Of a stretch of 64,000 bases of DNA, positions 9,035 to 19,171 are shown in pieces. How positions within the stretch are numbered: position 1 is the stretch's first letter; each line of letters starts with the position of its first letter. The stretch covers positions 1 to 64,000 of the forward strand of contig CADCXC010000038.1 of assembly GCA_902806595.1 (NCBI GenBank), in the 5' to 3' direction. The translations under genes and the position numbers were made by a program. The notes under the pieces were generated by a model. That model made no database searches. It was not told the DNA's origin and saw only the letters and a program-made list of their open reading frames with translations. The stretch is from Pyrenopolyporus hunteri. Taxonomy: Eukaryota; Ascomycota; Sordariomycetes; Xylariales; Hypoxylaceae.

Positions 9035-11055
9035 TACGACAATTAGAATGGAAAGGTGTTGTAGGTGGTTGTTGTTGTTGTTGTTGTTCAGGTGGGGTGG
9101 ACCGTTGTGGTTTTTTAAATAATGCGGAAGCGAACACTTGCAAAAAATAGGAAAAGAAATCAGCAACGCGCGCGTGATCAGTCTCGAATAGGGTTACCTA
9201 GATACCTACGCACAAGTGTCCAAAAAAAAAAATGAAATAAATTTATTAAGTACTTCTCTGCCTACCCGAGTTCTCTACACGTCTGCCTAACTGCCTATGT
9301 ACCTACCTAGGTACCTATTCAGGTACCCTCTCCTCTACGACCTGTAATTCGAGAAGTACCTGTCGACCGTTAGGTAACTCCTATTAGCCTCCCTAACGAG
9401 GTAGTTGGCTCGGTGAATCACCCTTCTCCAGAATACCTAAGGTGCCTGAAAGTTGAACGCCATGCTGTATCTTCCCTTGGGCGTAGTCCCTGCGTGCTGG
9501 TAACCGCTAGCCAGTATCCGGTCTCCCGGGATATTCGTGGTATTCCTTCAGCAACTTTAGAGACTCAAGGCACGTCATAGATAGGGCTATTACTTCTATT
9601 GATCTAAACATCTTACTGTGAAAGTGGTGTATTTCACCAAGCTCGGCTTAAGTTATCAACAACCGACGTGATTTTCACCTCCCAGTCAGCTGCCCATATA
9701 TTACTACCTACTGCATAATCACCTTCACGAAGCCCTCGGTGAAGCATTTCGTAGTAAAAACCCGGAGTAATCTTTGCCATATGATGCTTTTTCACCAAAG
9801 GCGGAATCGTCTATCTTAGATATGGACCAGGCGTACTTCACGTTCTCAAGAAATGGGTGCGTATATTCACCGATACCACCATAGCCGTCGTAAAATGTAC
9901 AGAGCGTATTTATTTCTAGAGGTCCGTTCCTACTCGTAATAAATCACGATAACGCTGTGAGGGCACCGTGTATTCATCGACGCTGCAAAATTTCCAAGCT
10001 CGTTCCCGGGGGTAACTACAAAGTCAAGTACCGTTTGGTAACTCGTGGTAACTCCTAACCGCAATGGATACCTCCTAATCAAGAGTTTTCGCGCCCGAGC
10101 CAGATCCGTAAGGTACCGGGGAACGTGTCTCCCAAGTAAATGTACTTGTAGCTAGATGCACACACCTAGGTAGGTAGGTAGGTACCTAGGTTAGGTCCCT
10201 TTTGGGGGAGGTTACGAATACGAAGGCCCAGTTCTAGCTTTCAATTACCAAGTCCCGCGAGAATTACTAAACTGGGAAATAAAGTGAACATTCGTACTGG
10301 GTAGGAAATTAAGGGTTTGGAAGTTAAATATCACTACTTTCGAAAAGCTCACTTCAACATGGCATACCTATCATCCTCATGTAATTATCACACCTTTGAT
10401 TATTTCTCAGGCAGTTTATGGATGATTTTTCCACTCTATCAATTCGAATGGCCCTCTTTCGAAGAGTGTAGCGGTTTCCGGCCCGAGACACCTCGTATTT
10501 GAAGCTATTCCCAATATCAGGTGCCCACCACGAAAAGCCCACACTCTACGAGACCTTCGGTCTCTGTTAATCACGTCGTAACAGTACTAAACTTCCAAGT
10601 TTTGAAGTACGGAGAATTCCTTATATTGGAGAATGATCTGGATATTCATTCAAATTGTAAATCAAAGGAGGAAGCGTAGAGCCCATGAATTTCTCCAGGT
10701 TACCACCAGCGCCAGCATGATTCCTTGATTCCTATCGCTACGTTAAAGCGCCAACCCTCCCTCTCTTTTGTTTACCTGATTTCACTTGCATCGAACAGAT
10801 CCCTCATTGACTTTTAGACAACTTGGATATGTAGGAAGGTAGGTACCTAGTTGGAGCTCTACCTAAACAAGGAGGCGTGAATCGAATTACTTCGGAAACA
10901 AAGAGAAATTTCTCGTCAGCAAGTTGAAATACCTGGTATCTAATTCATGCTACGCTGGACATTCATAACTGCTGGTCGCGAAGGTGAAACGATTCGCTGA
11001 TTTCTAGATTAAAAATCTCCTATTCGCCTAAACGTACATCCTGTGGCCGTTCCGT
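9035..11055. other. Gene-free, visibly AT-richer stretch
   Basis: No frame above about 62 codons occurs on either strand, and the base composition is visibly more AT-rich than the flanks, with many TA and AAT/ATT words. A GTT microsatellite lies at 9068-9088, and ACCT/AGGT palindromes at 9298-9325 and 10168-10195. It may be a repeat worn down by RIP-type mutation, but I recognise no transposon signature in it. Confidence 0.5.
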
Positions 11056-13887
11056 CTACCAAAACTCCGCCGCGATCCCGGCCTTAGAGAATTCGAGATG
11101 GGGCCACCGCTTAGGCGGCGCCTCTATCGCTAGTTTGACGTCGTGAGGCCAGTCTGTGTCTTCCGGCTCTCGGGCCCAACGTTCGTGGAACCTGCCTCAC
11201 CACTCTCCGTCCGATGTCCAACACGAGTAACATTCCCAGTCGGCGGCAGCGAACAGCCCCACGTCGCCGGGGATGATTTTTTCCTCCTCCGCGCAGTCTC
11301 CGAATCGGCGCTGGACGTCGGCGTCGCCGGCCACTTCTACGACCTCGCCTAGCGCCTCGAGCAGCCTCACGCCCCCCTCGCTCGAATCCGCTCGCCATCC
11401 CGCGTCTTCCAGCACGCGGCCGTCTAGCTCCTCTCCTACGAAGGCGCGGCGGTCGCGTGGAGTGCCCTATAGGCCATGCCTGCTAGGTATCCGATGGGGG
11501 TTCGTCGCGCCCGCCGCGTTCGAGAGCCTGGGCTAAGTACGGGACGGAGCCGCGCACGGCGGGCGATCGGGTCACGGCAAACTCTTCCGTGACCAGCATC
11601 AAGAGCCCGTAGACGATCGGCGGATACCTGGGAGCGGCCTCGCTGCGCTAGAGCGCGGATATCAGCTGCACGATCCGCTTGGTCATGCCCGGCCGGATCT
11701 GCTCCATCGACGAGGCGAGGTCCGAATTCTTCGCCTCCGACGACTCGAGCTTTTGGCTCAGGGCCACGTTTTGTGTCGAAAGCTGCGAGTTCCGACCGCT
11801 GGCTTCGCTAAGGCTGTTTGCTAGCGTGGCGTTCCGCTCCTCGGCCGCCGCTAGCCGCTTCTTCGTTTCCGCGTTATTCGACTCGGCCGTCGCTAGCTCC
11901 TTCTTCACTTCCACGCTCGTGGATTCGGCCGCCACTAACTATTTCTTCGTCTCTAAACTATTTAACTCGGCCGCCGTTAGTTGCTTTTTCGCTTCCGAAC
12001 TATCGGATCGCGCCACCGCTAACTGTTTTTTCAGTTCCGAGTTATCGGATTCGGCCACCGCGAGCTGTTTCTTTACCTCCGAACCAGCGGACTCAGCTGC
12101 TGCTAGCTGCTTCTTCACCTCTAAGTTATCCGACTCGGCCGTCCGAAGCTTTAGTCGCGAGCTTCTCACCTCCCGGTCGAGCAATTGCTGCACGACGAAT
12201 GTCGTGCTTAGGCTCTCGACGGCGGAGGACTTCGCGGTATTCTTGTCTAGCAGGCCGACAATCGATTCGCGTATCTTGGCGAGGGCACTCGCCAGTTCGG
12301 ATTCCCGTCCCTCGGCTTCCCTTAACTTAGACTCGCTCCTGGCGAGAGCGCCTATCCTCTCCCGCGCCTGTTTTAGCTGGGCGGCTAGCTGGGACTTGCT
12401 GGTTTTGAGGGCGTCGCACTTCCCCTTGGCCTCCACGAGCGATTGGGTCTCCAGTTCCAGCCGCCTAGTCAGCTCCGGCAGGGAGCTTTTGAGTCCCTTC
12501 ACCTCGTCCGCGATTACGGTTCTGAACTTCCCAAGATTCGTGTCGGCCTCGGCGAGCCTATCTTTGCATTCTTTTAGATAGGTCTCGAGACGCGCTTTCG
12601 CGGCTTTCAGTCCACCGATCTCGGTTTCGCTACCTTTCGCGTCTCGCCTCGCCTCGTCTCGTGCTCTCGCTCTGCGACTCGCAGCTTCTCGATCTCGGCT
12701 TCTAGGGCCGATTGCATAACGTGACGTTGGAGGGCGGTCTGGAACCGCCTAGCCTTCGCGGCGTCGATCGTCTCTTGAAACACTTTCTGACGATCTCGGA
12801 ATTCGCTGGCCTCTCTTTCGTTTTAGGTCTTCAGCCATCCGACAGCCTTTCCCTTCAAATCCGCCAATTCCTGAAGCTCGGCAATTTTCACGTTGGCTTC
12901 TTTGAGGCCCGATTCTAGCCTGCTCACGTCTGATGGGTTAGGTTGCGAATTCGGTACGACGCTTACGTCGGAGAGGTCCACGGACGAATCGCGAGCCTCG
13001 GAGCTGACCGACTGGCCAGGCGTCACGACCGTCGAAGCTCCGGCTCCGGCCGCGGCGCCGTCCCGCTTCTTGTAATGCTCGAGCTCGCGGTTAAAGAGTT
13101 GATTCTTCGCCTCCTGGCTGCTCTTGCGGATATTTCCCCCGTTCTGGAACAATACGCCGTTGATACGGACCACTAGATTGATGAATTCTTTGGAGATGGT
13201 GGTTATCGGGAGATACCTCTCGGCCGACAACGCCTCTATCATTCTTTTTGCCAGGACCTTATCGTCCGACAGCTTCTTGACAAGCGCCAGGTTTTCCTCT
13301 ATCTGGGCCTTTGCCCCCGATCCTTCTCCTTCGCGGTTTTGCGCCACGATCGCAACCGGAGCCTTGCCTTTGCCTTTATTCACCTTGGTATCCTGTCCCG
13401 CGGTCGCCCCAGTCGCCCTTTCGGGCGCCGAGCCCTGCAGCGTCGAGGTAAGGGGCGTGTTCCGGCGAAGGATCTCGATGGCTAACGACAGTCGGCCTTC
13501 AAGGCACGCTTTCATCGCTCCTACCACCGCGGCCTTCTCGACTGCCGGGGTCTCGGCGTCGCATAACCTGGGTAGCACGAGGGTATCGTGATCCACGTCC
13601 CAAGGCACGGGGTCCACCGCTACAAGATTCGCCAAGTTAGCATGCGTCGCGGCGTTTTGCGGGCGGGGGTAGGGAAGGGGGTTTAGGATGAACCTACGGA
13701 AAAACCTCTTCCACATGCTCTCGCATAGCCTCAGCTGGAACCCTTCGACCGTAAAGGTATCCAGATACTCCTGGTCCCACGGCTCGCTCCTCAGCGGTGT
13801 GCATAGGTTGGTCCGAACTTTCTCGGGTCCCACCTTGCCCTCAACGACCTTCAAGGCCTCGACGAATGAATATTTCATCTTCGACAT
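11056..13887 (-). pseudogene. Decayed long coiled-coil gene (five stops, two frameshifts)
   Basis: The start is a good ATG (13885-13887; MSKMKYSFVEALKVVEGKVG). The first 354 codons encode a globular N-terminal region and then coiled coil, ending at a TAA (12823-12825). The frame continues as coiled coil (NEREASEFRDRQKVFQET) until a frameshift between about 12745 and 12607, after which another frame carries on. That frame contains a KKQLAVAES-type heptad repeat in which a TAG (11939-11941) stands exactly where the repeat has CAG (Gln). It then meets TAG at 11648-11650 and TAG at 11483-11485; a second shift at about 11440-11470 leads to a segment ending at TGA 11197-11199, and the same frame continues (FHERWAREPEDTDWPHDVKL) to the final TAG at 11056. 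All pieces are coherent protein, so one ancestral gene of about 900 codons has decayed here. The family is unknown. Confidence 0.75.
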
Positions 13888-14099
13888 TTTTTTCCTTCCG
13901 CGAACCTTCTCTGAATATCAGATACGATTATTTCACGTGCAGCCGATGTCGGGAATACCTACTGTTACTTGCGTTCTCGGTAAAAAAACGAATGAATGAT
14001 AGAACGGGGATGGGAATGGGGATGGGAAGGGGAAGGTGAATGATTTTGTTTCTGTCGTGGGAAATAAGAAAAATCGGCGCAGCCTCCACAACAATTACC

Positions 14100-14166
14100 T
14101 ACCTACCTAGGTAACAATGGTCATGTGCATAGGATACCTAACCCTGTCTACCTAGGTAGGTACCTA
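14100..14166. repeat. ACCT/AGGT palindromic tracts
   Basis: Representative of the dispersed motif: ACCTACCTACCTAGGTAAC near 14100 and CTACCTAGGTAGGTACC near 14147. The two arms are reverse complements around a CCTAGG centre. Similar tracts occur at about 3095, 9300, 10170, 17945, 23020, 29340, 32435, 32890, 35625, 36975, 47635 and 63700. Confidence 0.8.
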
Positions 14167-14175
14167 AGCCGGCCT

Positions 14176-14787
14176 TCACTTAACCACCATCTGCTCGCCC
14201 TCCCACTTGTCCGTGTGTTTCTGGCGCTGGGGTTCGGGGGCGGTCTCGGCCTCTTGTCGGCGCTTGAACCTCGCGCTGTCTTCCGCGAAGATCTTCGCCA
14301 TGTCGTCCATCCACCCGGCGCTGGCTGCGTAGTCGCTGTTCAGCATGTTCGGCGTCATCCTTAGGGCAACATTCTGGCAGTAGGCGGCCGAGCCCATGAA
14401 GAGCCCCTCGTCGACCTTCCCCATCGCCGTCGGCGCGGTGGGTTTCACCATGAACTCCTCCAGCTTGTGGACCATCTCCACGAAGCTGGGAGCCTGCTTG
14501 AAGGCGCCGTCCATCCTGCGAAACATGGCCTCCCACGCGGTGAAGGCGGAGGTCGGCATCGGCCTTTGCCTGTTGCGGTTCATCGCGTCCCTCGCCTCTC
14601 GTAAAGCTTTGACGTAAGCCCAAGGATCATTCCAGGGGTCTACCCTGGCGGTGCTTGGCGCAGCCTTCTTCTTCGCTCCCGGGGGAGGCCTACGTAGTCC
14701 GCCAGCTCCGGCGGAGGTCGGGCCTTGTAGGAATATATTCAACAGCTGGGAATAGTTACAACGGTAGTGGATACGGGCCCACCGCAT
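14176..14787 (-). CDS. Hypothetical protein, 203 aa
   Basis: A single frame starts at an ATG (14785-14787; MRWARIHYRCNYSQLLN). The first ~50 residues are basic and Pro/Ala/Lys-rich. From about residue 50 the sequence looks globular and helical, with many Met, Ala, Trp and Phe residues (RVDPWNDPWAYVKALREAR, SAFTAWEAMFRRMDGAFKQ, AASAGWMDDMAKIFAEDSARF), and the tail is charged. There is no signal peptide. It has the same orientation as the rest of the subtelomeric block and lies 200 bp downstream of the decayed ORF at 14971-15862. A tiny intron in the first 30 codons is conceivable, which would move the start. I do not recognise the family. No internal stop was found, in contrast with its neighbours. 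Confidence 0.6.
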   Translation of the reverse strand: MRWARIHYRCNYSQLLNIFLQGPTSAGAGGLRRPPPGAKKKAAPSTARVDPWNDPWAYVKALREARDAMNRNRQRPMPTSAFTAWEAMFRRMDGAFKQAPSFVEMVHKLEEFMVKPTAPTAMGKVDEGLFMGSAAYCQNVALRMTPNMLNSDYAASAGWMDDMAKIFAEDSARFKRRQEAETAPEPQRQKHTDKWEGEQMVVK

Positions 14788-14970
14788 CGAACGATGCGAG
14801 GCTTCGTAACCCTAACCCACGTGTGTACCTATATATAGCCGATCGAGCTACGGATAGGTTCACTTAGTAGATACAAGTAACAAGAAAGGAGATATCAGTG
14901 TGTTTTGTGTTTTCCGTTTCCTTTTCGACGACGATCTTGGTGATAGTCTCACTTTGGATCAGCCGACTCC

Positions 14971-15862
14971 TTATAAGGGTAAAAGCTTATAAGCCTTGTC
15001 CGTCCGACAGGCCTGCTTCTGGGGGGAGGAGGACGCAGCGGGTGGTTTGATGGCCCTCAGGTTCCTCAGTAACACCGCCAGACCCACCATCTGGGCGAGC
15101 GTGTCGGAAATCTCGCTCACCGTGTTCTCGTGGGAGTTGCGCATCTCCCTCTCGACGAAGTCGAGCACGAGTATCATTTTGCCGTTCTCGGCCATCTCCA
15201 AGGTCCAGTTCAGCAGCATGCCGAAGGCGCACGCGCCGTGAACGGAGCTGACCGCGTCGGGCCCTTCGCTGCCCCAAGACCAGATCTGGATTCTCGAATG
15301 CTTCTCCGCCTGCGTCTTAGGCTCTAGGTGAAGGCGGACGCAGAGCCACGCTTCGAGCTTTTGCTTGACGGGCAACCTGCCGCGAGGACATAGCCCTGCT
15401 GTCCCTGTTCATAAGAATCCGGCCCAGTTAGGGTCCGGCTCGAAGACTCCCTTGCTCACCTCCACCTTGTCCGAGTACTCCAGGTATTGCTTGGCACCGA
15501 CTATATCCGTGGGGAAGACCTGGCGTAGCTGGCAGTTTCATGGCTCTCTCGAGCGTCTTCTCCTTAAAGTCGAGCCATTTCTTTCTCCGAAGACCCTGTC
15601 CTCGCCTCCCCTTCTTCGGCTTTCCACTTCGGAAAGCACCAAAGGCGTTCTCTTCTTGATCCTCTTCGTCGTCTTCGCCGTCTTCGTCATCTTCGCCTTC
15701 TCCCCGTTCTTCTTGTTCTTCATCCCGCTACTCCTCCTCTTATTCTTCTCTTTCTTTATCATCTTCTCCCGGATTTTACTCTTCTTCCCTCACGCGTCGT
15801 TGTTTCTCGCGCGACCTCCTTGATTCTGGAGCACTAGTAGGTCGTTTCTGGCTCTGTATTAG
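14971..15862 (-). pseudogene. Decayed gene with three in-frame TGA codons
   Basis: One frame on the - strand is protein-like from about 15862 to the TAA at 14971 but crosses TGA codons at 15790-15792, 15538-15540 and 15409-15411. Segments in order: a short Asn/Arg-rich start, a very Lys-rich basic stretch (KKEKNKRRSSGMKNKKNGEK), a segment NCQLRQVFPTDIVGAKQYLE, and a C-terminal domain of ~120 residues with KLEAWLCVRLHLEPKTQAEK and AENGKMILVLDFVEREMRN. All three stops fit CGA (Arg) to TGA, a CpG transition, unlike the TAG-type stops in neighbouring loci. Only the last part is open as a frame of its own. No ATG is seen upstream of the first TGA, so the true 5' end is not identified. The family is not recognised. 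Confidence 0.6.
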
Positions 15863-16670
15863 GGGTTGGGAAGACGTAGCGGCGACACGAGGTCGAGGCC
15901 TTAAGGTTCGCGTATTTTCCATCTTGGAAAGCTTAGTCTGTACGATTGATAAGGTGAATAGCGGATCGGTAATGATGGATGATGATGACGGATGATGGAA
16001 GATGGTTGAATAATAGATGGTGATTGATTATGGATTGACAATGGTTGATGATGGGTTAACAGGATGGATTAATAGGCAGGTAATGGATGTTATTGGTAAC
16101 CGTTGTTATGGGCGATGGACGATAGCAACGGTAGCAACGGAGAAACGCTTGAAAGTCCAATCCTAAACTACCGCGTTGGCCTTACGAAACACTCCATTAC
16201 TATAGGATTGTCAGAAAAGAAGTGGGAGTAAAATGTGTTGTATTGGTGTAGGTTTCTAGTGTATACCCTCTGAAGCGAAGCGAAATATATATACCCCTCA
16301 TACAGTGTGTCGCACTTTCCTTTTGCAGGTACCATCCATTTGTCAGAAAGGAATTGGGTGTAAATTGTATTTGTGTAGGTTTTTAGCGTATACTCCTTGA
16401 AACGAAGCGAAATATATACTTCTCATACAGTGTGTCGCACTTTCCTTTTGCGTGTATCATCCCATCTGGCAGTGTATTAGGACTAGGAATCCCCAAGGAA
16501 GCAATCTAGCAGCGGAGACCACGTAGGGACGCCGCTGAACCGAGAAGCCCGAGGGGCTACTTTAGGTAGAGCACGCGAATACCCAGGTACCTATATAGCT
16601 AGTACCCCCTCTACACATTCGGTAGACCGGACCGCTCAGTATGTAATTCTAAGCCTATGGTCCAAGCCCT
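15863..16670. other. Intergenic with simple and dispersed repeats
   Basis: A GATGGATGATGATGACGGATGATGG-like simple stretch covers about 15970-16080. Two direct copies of the dispersed repeat follow (listed separately). No open frame here looks coding. Confidence 0.6.
16203..16460 (+). repeat. Dispersed ~100-bp repeat, copies B and C (direct tandem)
   Basis: Two imperfect units, about 16203-16335 and 16341-16460, each contain a TTGTCAGAAA(A/G)GAA start, a GTGTAGGTTT(C/T)TAG(T/C)GTATAC box, GAAGCGAA, and the core CATACAGTGTGTCGCACTTTCC followed by TTTTGC. Copy A at 4225-4335 is the inverted match. Divergence between B and C is roughly one position in ten by eye, so the duplication is not recent. 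Confidence 0.8.
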
Positions 16671-17450
16671 CTATTTGCCTCCGCTTATAGCTTCGAGCTC
16701 CTCCCGCGGTTTCCGCATCCCCTTCTCCGATAGGAATATCCCGTCCTCTCCCATCGCACCGAGACCGAAGATCTCGTAGAGCGTGAGCTTCTCGTAAAGG
16801 CAGCTAATATCGGGAATAGCTTCGGGGTCGTGGTGCCTATGGTCAGGAACCGCTACGCTCTTCGAGGAGTAATAGTTAGATCGGTAGGGTAATTCGTTAA
16901 TAAACTACTTGGAGGGTATTTCCGAGAATGAGAGTTGCACGATTCCGAAGGCCGTGTCGAAGCGGAGCTTTTCGAAAGAGGTGGTAATTTTATACCGCTC
17001 GAACGGAACCGAATTTTCCGTCCTGTACTAATCCCACTTCGTTTCCCGGTTCGCCGTGTGCGAGGCTTGGTGCTCGCGCAGATCGCCGTCCAAGTAGCCG
17101 GTCCTAGACCGAGACCTAGCACAGATACGCCGTAAGGCCCTCTTCATGTCGAAGGCGGGCGACGGTCCGGCAGCGGCTCCCGCGGGCTTGGGAGGTCGGC
17201 GAAGACTGTGGTACGTTTCTGGCAGCCGTTCCTGGATCAAGACCCGGCCTTGACGCGCTCGCGGGTACCTCCTGATCCGATCAGATACCGCCGTAGCCGA
17301 GGTAACCTCGCCTCTGGTTAATGGAGGCGCCGCTCGTACTTCGCGGGGGTAGTAAAAGTCTGCGAGGAGTACCACGGCACCGAAGATTAGGGGCGTTAGA
17401 ATTATCAGGGTTGTCGTGACGCGGCCGCGAGACGTACGACTTCTTATTTT
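16671..17450 (-). pseudogene. Decayed single-pass membrane protein gene
   Basis: A - strand frame is open from about 17450 and protein-like to a TAG at 16671-16673, crossing TAG codons at 17028-17030 and 16905-16907. Near its start is a hydrophobic helix (TTTLIILTPLIFGAVVLLAD) followed by FYYPREVRAAPPLT, as expected for a type II or signal-anchored protein. The middle is basic. After the first TAG it reads YRTENSVPFERYKITTSFEK, and the end contains CLYEKLTLYEIFGLGAMGED. No ATG precedes the membrane segment, so an upstream exon is missing or lost. I looked for UstYa/DUF3328 signature histidine motifs and did not find them. The family is not recognised. Two TAGs in an otherwise coherent frame indicate decay by RIP-type mutation or recoding. 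Confidence 0.55.
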
Positions 17451-18886
17451 CGTTAACTACCTACCAAGGTACGTATAGGTGAGCGCCTACCCCTACGGTC
17501 GGGCTTGCGGCGAGAGTACCTGGTTATTGCGGACTCGATTAGCAAAGTAGGGGATAGACGACGAATTTATTTGGTCCTGACCGGTTATCTATAGAAGACG
17601 CGGACAGGTCTGTTCCGGAGATGAGACGTTCGATCCTCCCTAAATCACCTCGCGTAGGTAGGTGGTGAGCTGGAGCTGGGAGCTCCGGGGTAGGGATAGA
17701 AGGAATATCTGGGCTTATAGGCCGCGAATGAGTTTCTACGTTCTTGCCATTCTGAAATAACGTCTGATCGGTGAGGAATGAGTTTGACGGAGGTGAAAAG
17801 TAGTGTGTATAAAGCGTAACTAAACCGTTGTTGAAAAGACTGTTAGCCTATAACTAGATCTGAGAAGTACGAAAGGTTCGAGATATGTTGATCAACGGAG
17901 TAGTCGTGTGTTACGACCCCTGAGATACCCGCCCCAGCTCGGTAGGTACCTACCTAGGTAGGTGAGTAGGGGAGCCGTCGCTAGGCGGGGCACGTCTAAA
18001 CGATGGCTAGCGTCATCGCGCGACTCCGTAACGCCTTCGACCCGCCGCCTCCTAGCTCGGCGTGCGAGCCCCCGGCTTTGGCCGTGTAGGAGAGGGGGAT
18101 GTATCGGAGACGGAGACTTCCGAAGGCAAAAGCTGCACCGATCCCGGGATCCGCGACACGCGAGCGGACCGTTTCTTCCAGCCACAGAAACCGGGTACGA
18201 CTTACCGCGGCGGCAAGATTCTCGTCGAAATCCTCAAGACCAAGAATCTCTTGGGAGTTTTGGGAAGGCGTCCTCGGGCTATATATAGCAATCCTACAAA
18301 GTAGCCCGGGTATCAGGGGTCGAGAAACAGGATAGGGGAGGGGAGGCGAGTAGGAGAGAGAATCGCGTACGTACATTTAGGTACCACATACTACATGTCG
18401 ATATATAGGCTGTCGTGGCTCGTGGGCCGGGTGCTCTGGACGAGAAAGCTGCTCTACTATAGAGGCAGAGGCTCCGGACGAAAGCCGACGACGGCGCCGT
18501 CGACGTGTTACGAAGCACGTAGCTACGTCAACTTCGGGAAATCCTTCCGGGGAGCGCGAATCGGCCTATTCGAAGAGCCGCAACGTAGCTGATCCAGGAG
18601 GGGTCTGAGCCCGTCGACCATCGGTCCAGCCGACGCTGCGGGATGCTGCGGATTGTGCCACTCGTAGCTATTTCCTTGCCCGGAAGAACAGAAAGGAGCG
18701 GTATTCTCGTAAGCACTACCCGCCGACGGTTAACCAAAGATCATCGTTAGGTTCCGACGCCAAGCTATTATTCGTTAGCTTCTAAGTGCCGGGAGTGCCC
18801 GTTAAATAGGTAGCTTCTAGATTTTTGCGAGCGACGTAGCCGTTCCGCTGCGCCCACGCCGACTCCTCCCTTCTATAACATCGACA
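17451..18886. other. Intergenic, possibly containing further gene debris
   Basis: An AGGT/ACCT palindrome lies at 17941-17964. A 126-codon frame on - (17996-18376) contains a plausible stretch (LEDFDENLAAAVSRTRFLWL) but its flanks are poor. I can support no intact gene. Confidence 0.4.
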
Positions 18887-19171
18887 CGCGTACTTCGACA
18901 ACTCGATATCAGAGCAGACGTGGCGGGCGAGGTACCTCCGCCGGATGGCTCTACGTTCGAGGCCGTCTAGTCCATGGTGTTTGGCGACGCCGCACCCGTC
19001 TTCCGTGGTGATGGGTACCTCGCCCGATCGATTCTTTCCGAGGTGGGAAAGGACGTGGCCGGATTCGTCCTGTAGTACCCTGGTCCAAATGCCCGAAAGC
19101 CCCCCGTGGTCTGCCTTTTGGGGCGGTGGGGGACGAGCCTATGTAACCTAGCTGGCAGTTTTAGGAGGTTT
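18887..19171 (+). pseudogene. Short gene remnant with two in-frame TAGs
   Basis: On the + strand one frame reads coherently over about 94 codons (LDIRADVAGEVPPPDGSTFE, then SMVFGDAAPVFRGDGYLARS, then YPGPNARKPPVVCLLGRW), interrupted by TAG at 18968-18970 and 19073-19075 and ending at a TAG near 19169. No start is identified. It is the only remnant in the subtelomeric block on the + strand. The assignment is tentative because the frame is short. Confidence 0.3.

Noticed and set aside
14806..14818. Short internal TAACCCTAACCC
   Set aside because: Only two units, easily chance; not enough to call an interstitial telomere or a fusion point.
337..17450. Starship or other giant mobile element
   Set aside because: No DUF3435 tyrosine recombinase, no terminal repeats and no recognisable cargo genes; the co-orientation alone is not sufficient.
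16671..17450. UstYa-like (DUF3328) biosynthetic protein
   Set aside because: It has the right membrane-anchor layout but lacks the family's histidine-cysteine motifs, and there is no RiPP precursor or cluster next to it.
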